Virus record (IMG/VR): IMGVR_UViG_3300024346_005995
Coordinates: 1-25,299 of that record
DNA: 25,299 nucleotides
Strand: one strand, 5' to 3'
Source: a virus
Within the stretch, counting starts at the first letter, position 1. Every line of letters starts with the position of its first letter. Positions 22,856 to 25,299 of the stretch are shown here, one piece after another. The notes under the pieces are model-generated. The model worked only from the letters and a program-made list of their open reading frames with translations. It ran no database searches and had not been told where the DNA came from. The position numbers and the translations under genes were made by a program.

Positions 22856-23635
22856 ATGGTAAATTTTGATTTATTGAACGAAGAAATAAGTCCCTTCGAT
22901 GAAAGAGACATACAAGTTGAAGGATTACTCAATCCTGATTTACAACTACCTAAAAAAATTGACTACCGAAAAGAACTTCCAGGAGCATGGAATCAAGGTA
23001 TTGATGGTCCGTGTTCCGCATATGCTGCCGCAGCAATGAAACAATGGCAAGAACTTAAAGACTACGGACTAAAAAAAACCCTTTCTAAACATTTCATTTA
23101 TAATCTTAGGTCTAATAAACCACAAAGAGGAATGTACGCACGAAATACGATGCAAATACTACAAAAATATGGGTTACCGTATGATAAGTCATTCAGAAAA
23201 AAATGGAAAGACATTGAAGACATACCTTCTGAGGTATTTAAAGAAGCTTTAAACCACACGATTGTTGGATATGCGAAAGTTAATACGATAGATGGGTTGA
23301 AGAAGTCGTTATATAAAAACGGTCCGTGTTATGCGACATTCCCTGTTTATTCTAACGAACCTGAATTTTGGGTACCCTCGTTTGGAAATAATAGAATTAA
23401 AGGTGGACATGCCGTTTGTATTGTTGGTTATGATAAACACGGTTTTATTATAAGAAATTCGTGGGGATGGGATTGGGCCGATAACGGACATTCCACATAC
23501 TATTACGAGCAATGGGGTTCACATATGGAAATTTGGACAACAATCGATGACACCACTTCTGAGTTAGTCATTCCTTACAAAAGAAAGAGAAAAACAATCA
23601 AAGAATTTTTTAAGAACATTTTTGGTAAAAAATAG
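22856..23635 (+). CDS. Papain-like (C1 family) cysteine protease
   Basis: Cysteine endopeptidase, 259 residues. WNQGIDGPCSAYAAAAM carries oxyanion-hole Gln47 and nucleophile Cys53, six residues apart exactly as Gln19/Cys25 in papain. GGHAVCIVGYD supplies His185, and IIRNSWGWDWADNG supplies Asn201 in the canonical NSWG motif. LPKKIDYRKELPGAWNQG (31-48) matches the start of the mature papain domain, so there is only a ~30-residue N-terminal segment and no full inhibitory propeptide. No signal peptide is seen. The C-terminus is a basic, amphipathic tail (KRKRKTIKEFFKNIFGKK). It carries a TATTTATA-type upstream element rather than a host-like promoter, and lies just before the tRNA cluster. Possible jobs are late cleavage of host proteins or processing of virion proteins; the substrate is unknown. 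Confidence 0.93.
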   Translation: MVNFDLLNEEISPFDERDIQVEGLLNPDLQLPKKIDYRKELPGAWNQGIDGPCSAYAAAAMKQWQELKDYGLKKTLSKHFIYNLRSNKPQRGMYARNTMQILQKYGLPYDKSFRKKWKDIEDIPSEVFKEALNHTIVGYAKVNTIDGLKKSLYKNGPCYATFPVYSNEPEFWVPSFGNNRIKGGHAVCIVGYDKHGFIIRNSWGWDWADNGHSTYYYEQWGSHMEIWTTIDDTTSELVIPYKRKRKTIKEFFKNIFGKK

Positions 23636-23658
23636 AAGAAAGTACGGTCTTTTATTAT

Positions 23659-23666
23659 TATCTTTG
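23659..23666 (+). promoter_or_regulatory. Host-like -7 box of the tRNA cluster
   Basis: TATCTTTG, 15 nt before the tRNA-Thr 5' end; no TTG at the expected -33 position. It probably starts the transcript tRNA-Thr, two small ORFs and tRNA-Ser, which ends at 24159. Confidence 0.45.
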
Positions 23667-23681
23667 TATATATATGTTCAC

Positions 23682-23754
23682 GCCTCTTTAGCTCAGTTGG
23701 TAGAGCAGCTGATTTGTAATCAGCAGGTCGTCAGTTCAAGTCTGGCAAGAGGCT
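23682..23754 (+). tRNA. tRNA-Thr (anticodon UGU)
   Basis: Cloverleaf by eye: acceptor GCCTCTT/AAGAGGC, D-arm GCTCAGTTGGTAGAGC, anticodon stem GCTGA/TCAGC with loop TTTGTAA (anticodon TGT), T-arm GTCAG-TTCAAGT-CTGGC, discriminator T. The full CCA is not encoded. It decodes ACA, common in this AT-rich genome. Confidence 0.95.
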
Positions 23755-23770
23755 CAATAAAAAGATAATA

Positions 23771-23920
23771 ATGACAATGGAATCAAATCAACAATCGAAC
23801 GGTAACACACAATTAAATAGTGTCCGAGAAACATTCAACAGTAAAGTATCAAGACTAAGAATGTTAGGGAGCACGAAAAAAGTGGCTTGGGACAATCGCA
23901 GACGAAACAGAGCAATTTAA
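23771..23920 (+). CDS. Small unknown protein between tRNAs, 49 aa
   Basis: Begins MTMESNQQSNGNTQLNSV; the second half is strongly basic and helical (SKVSRLRMLGSTKKVAWDN, then RRRNRAI). The start could be Met1 or Met3. It fills the space between the two tRNA genes and is followed one base after its stop by the next small ORF, a spacing typical of coupled translation. Basic charge suggests nucleic-acid binding, but no family is recognised. Confidence 0.5.
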   Translation: MTMESNQQSNGNTQLNSVRETFNSKVSRLRMLGSTKKVAWDNRRRNRAI

Positions 23921-23921
23921 T

Positions 23922-24041
23922 ATGGTTACTAAAATTCCATTAACTTCAGAAAATAGAATGTTACGAATTGGGTTTGGTAAGAATAAGGGTAATTGGTTTA
24001 TACGAGTAGACCTTTGGTATGTCGGGTATCGAATATCTTAA
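23922..24041 (+). CDS. Small unknown protein between tRNAs, 39 aa
   Basis: [20 protein letters not shown] followed by [19 protein letters not shown]. Unusually rich in aromatic and beta-forming residues at its end, and resembling, from memory, short phage proteins with a GFGKNKGxWFxRVDLWFxGxR pattern. It starts at TAATATG after the previous ORF and ends 2 nt before tRNA-Ser, so the genes are fully packed. Function unknown. Confidence 0.55.
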   Translation: MVTKIPLTSENRMLRIGFGKNKGNWFIRVDLWYVGYRIS

Positions 24042-24043
24042 TA

Positions 24044-24129
<86 letters not shown>

Positions 24130-24136
24130 ATAGATT

Positions 24137-24159
24137 AAAGAGGGTAACCTCTTTTTTTT
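24137..24159 (+). terminator. Terminator of the tRNA cluster
   Basis: AAAGAGG-GTAA-CCTCTTT running into eight T, 8 nt after tRNA-Ser. Confidence 0.9.
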
Positions 24160-24168
24160 ATGCAATAT

Positions 24169-24176
24169 TTTTTATA
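24169..24176 (+). promoter_or_regulatory. TATTTATA-like element (TTTTTATA) upstream of the coiled-coil gene
   Basis: Seven of eight bases match, in context TTTTTATATTATTA, 21 nt before the ATG and just past the tRNA terminator. Confidence 0.28.
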
Positions 24177-24197
24177 TTATTATAAAAACATCTCATT

Positions 24198-24881
24198 ATG
24201 GCAGTGACATTTAACAAAGGAAACCAAGAAGGACAACCAAACCCAAACAATATTATTAAAAAATTAGTGGAGGTTATTCAGAAATTGGAACAAGAAATAA
24301 TTGACAATAAAAGAACAATTAACTCTAAAGTTAATGGTAATACTTTTTCGTTAACCGAAAAACTTAGAAGTTTCGACGATGTTGTTGAAAGTATTAACGT
24401 TAGAGTATCAACAATTGGAGAAAGAACCCCTGAAGAATTAACCACAGAACCTGTTAAGAGTTTAATTGTGGATGGATATAATTCTATTCAAATAAAATGT
24501 TCCGCAGAGATTTTAAATAAATCGACCGAACTAACATCTGTAGACCACTCGTTATCGACTAGAATTAATGAGGAAAAGGTTTTAAGAGAGAAAGACGTAT
24601 TATCATTAGCGACTAACTTAGTCAGCTTTGATGAAAGAAATAATATTGTTGTTTCCGAGTTAAAAAGTAGATTTGATGGTATAAACCCAACAAACCCTTC
24701 TTCAGACTCTTTAATGGGGTTATCACAAAAAATAGAAAATCTAACAACAGAAGTCACTAACTTACGTAATAATATTAATGTTGTTAGTGCCAAATTAGAT
24801 AAGGAAGTGTTTACAGAAATGAATAGTCGAATCAACTCTATTAAATCTATTGAGACAAGATTGTTAATGTTAGGTGGTTAA
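24198..24881 (+). CDS. Unknown coiled-coil protein, 227 aa
   Basis: Not recognised. Almost wholly helical with heptad-like hydrophobic spacing, in three stretches: about 18-70 (NIIKKLVEVIQKLEQEIIDN), 105-155 and 170-225 (LSQKIENLTTEVTNLRNNIN). These are separated by short Pro/Asn-rich breaks (GINPTNPSSD near 160-170). No signal peptide, membrane span or enzyme motif. It ends MLGG. Such elongated proteins are often fibre, whisker or tape-like parts of virions or lysis-control proteins; there is no specific evidence for either. It starts after the tRNA terminator and overlaps the 3' end of the convergent membrane-protein gene by 4 nt. Confidence 0.8.
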   Translation: MAVTFNKGNQEGQPNPNNIIKKLVEVIQKLEQEIIDNKRTINSKVNGNTFSLTEKLRSFDDVVESINVRVSTIGERTPEELTTEPVKSLIVDGYNSIQIKCSAEILNKSTELTSVDHSLSTRINEEKVLREKDVLSLATNLVSFDERNNIVVSELKSRFDGINPTNPSSDSLMGLSQKIENLTTEVTNLRNNINVVSAKLDKEVFTEMNSRINSIKSIETRLLMLGG

Positions 24882-25105
24882 TTCTTTTTTTTTATTGCGA
24901 TTAAAATCATCCCATAAACGTAACCTATCATTTGTGATAATATCAATATTTTAAAAATACTATTAACACCATAAAGTGTTTTCATAGTTAAATTACTGTG
25001 TTCTACTAAGAGAACCATAACTACTGAATTGATTTTACTTAAAAAAATAAGACCTAAAAACCCCCCACAAATAAAAGAGGTATATGGGTATTTTTTTTTA
25101 TTCAT
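24878..25105 (-). CDS. Small membrane protein, 75 aa
   Basis: Two probable membrane helices, about residues 8-32 (SFICGGFLGLIFLSK onward) and 50-70 (IFKILILSQMIGYVYGMILI), with Lys-rich ends (MNKKK and IAIKKKN). Size and layout would suit a holin, antiholin or superinfection-exclusion protein, but no family is recognised. A TATTTATA element lies 14 nt upstream on its strand, which supports it being a real gene, and its stop overlaps that of the coiled-coil gene. Confidence 0.62.
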   Translation of the reverse strand: MNKKKYPYTSFICGGFLGLIFLSKINSVVMVLLVEHSNLTMKTLYGVNSIFKILILSQMIGYVYGMILIAIKKKN

Positions 25106-25119
25106 GGATTTTTCTTTTA

Positions 25120-25127
25120 TATAAATA
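25120..25127 (-). promoter_or_regulatory. TATTTATA element upstream of the small membrane protein gene
   Basis: Coding-strand TTAATATTTATATAAAA, 14 nt before the ATG. Confidence 0.4.
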
Positions 25128-25137
25128 TTAAATTTAC

Positions 25138-25145
25138 TATCTTTG
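25138..25145 (+). promoter_or_regulatory. Host-like -7 box (TATCTTTG) for the lipoprotein gene
   Basis: Perfect TAnnTTTG, 27 nt before the ATG; no clear TTG at -33. Confidence 0.45.
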
Positions 25146-25172
25146 TCTCCTAATTATAAAATATAAATAACT

Positions 25173-25299
25173 ATGAAGGATTATAGTAAAACTTTTCTTA
25201 AACTTTCGATAATATACTTATCGATAATGTTTTTTTTATTGTCTTGTGAGCAAGAACCATATTTACGAGTTGATGAAATCGACTCGATAGAGACTGAAT
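25173..25299 (+). CDS. Lipoprotein with signal peptide (partial, 3' end off right edge)
   Basis: Only 42 residues are visible. MKDYSK is followed by a hydrophobic stretch ending in the lipobox LLSC (Cys25), a type II signal peptide; the mature protein would begin CEQEPYLRVDEIDSIETE. Acidic residues straight after the Cys resemble the Bacteroidota lipoprotein export signal for surface display. The EPYLRV opening recalls BACON/Ig-like domain starts, but too little is present to assign a domain. Phage lipoproteins are often superinfection-exclusion proteins or spanin subunits. The host-like promoter suggests earlier expression than the structural genes. Confidence 0.72.
   Translation, partial: MKDYSKTFLKLSIIYLSIMFFLLSCEQEPYLRVDEIDSIETE

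Overview
The window reads as part of the genome of a large, T4-like tailed phage that infects a member of the Bacteroidota, probably a flavobacterium. Three things point to the phage type. The leftward strand carries terminase, portal, prohead protease, scaffold and major capsid protein in the T4 order 17-20-21-22-23. Genes are tightly packed with short overlaps. Two phage tRNAs are present. Three things point to the host. The DNA is AT-rich and no start codon has a convincing Shine-Dalgarno sequence; A/T-rich leaders are used instead. Several promoters match the Bacteroidota pattern TTG-N19/20-TAnnTTTG. The captured DnaK and ClpC look like Bacteroidota proteins.

Layout. From 1 to 9107 (leftward) lies the head and packaging module: partial major capsid protein, acidic scaffold, prohead protease, two unknown proteins, portal, terminase and a glycosyltransferase-like protein. 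A ribosomal protein bS21 gene (3797-3991) sits inside it on the opposite strand. From 9184 to 14417 (leftward) lies a block of four unknown, mostly acidic proteins, a nucleotidyltransferase and a KTSC-domain protein. From 14499 to 19779 lies a divergent proteostasis cluster: dnaK leftward, and an N-domain-less clpC plus an M20-type metallopeptidase rightward, around a 286-bp control region. From 19814 to 22609 lies a 931-residue protein ending in a GH24 lysozyme domain. A papain-like protease, tRNA-Thr(UGU), two small ORFs and tRNA-Ser(UGA) follow on the right. The window ends with a coiled-coil protein, a small membrane protein and the start of a lipoprotein.

Two promoter classes seem visible. 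Host-like TAnnTTTG boxes precede dnaK, clpC, the M20 peptidase, the tRNA cluster and the lipoprotein. A different 8-mer, TATTTATA on the coding strand, lies 4-45 nt upstream of the terminase, portal, protease, scaffold, bS21, the lysozyme fusion, the papain-like protease and several unknown genes. This suggests an early/middle versus late split, with TATTTATA as a candidate late promoter element.

The most unusual content is the set of proteostasis genes (DnaK, ClpC-like unfoldase, lidless M20 peptidase, papain-like protease) together with a phage bS21. Together they suggest the phage adjusts host protein folding, turnover and translation initiation.
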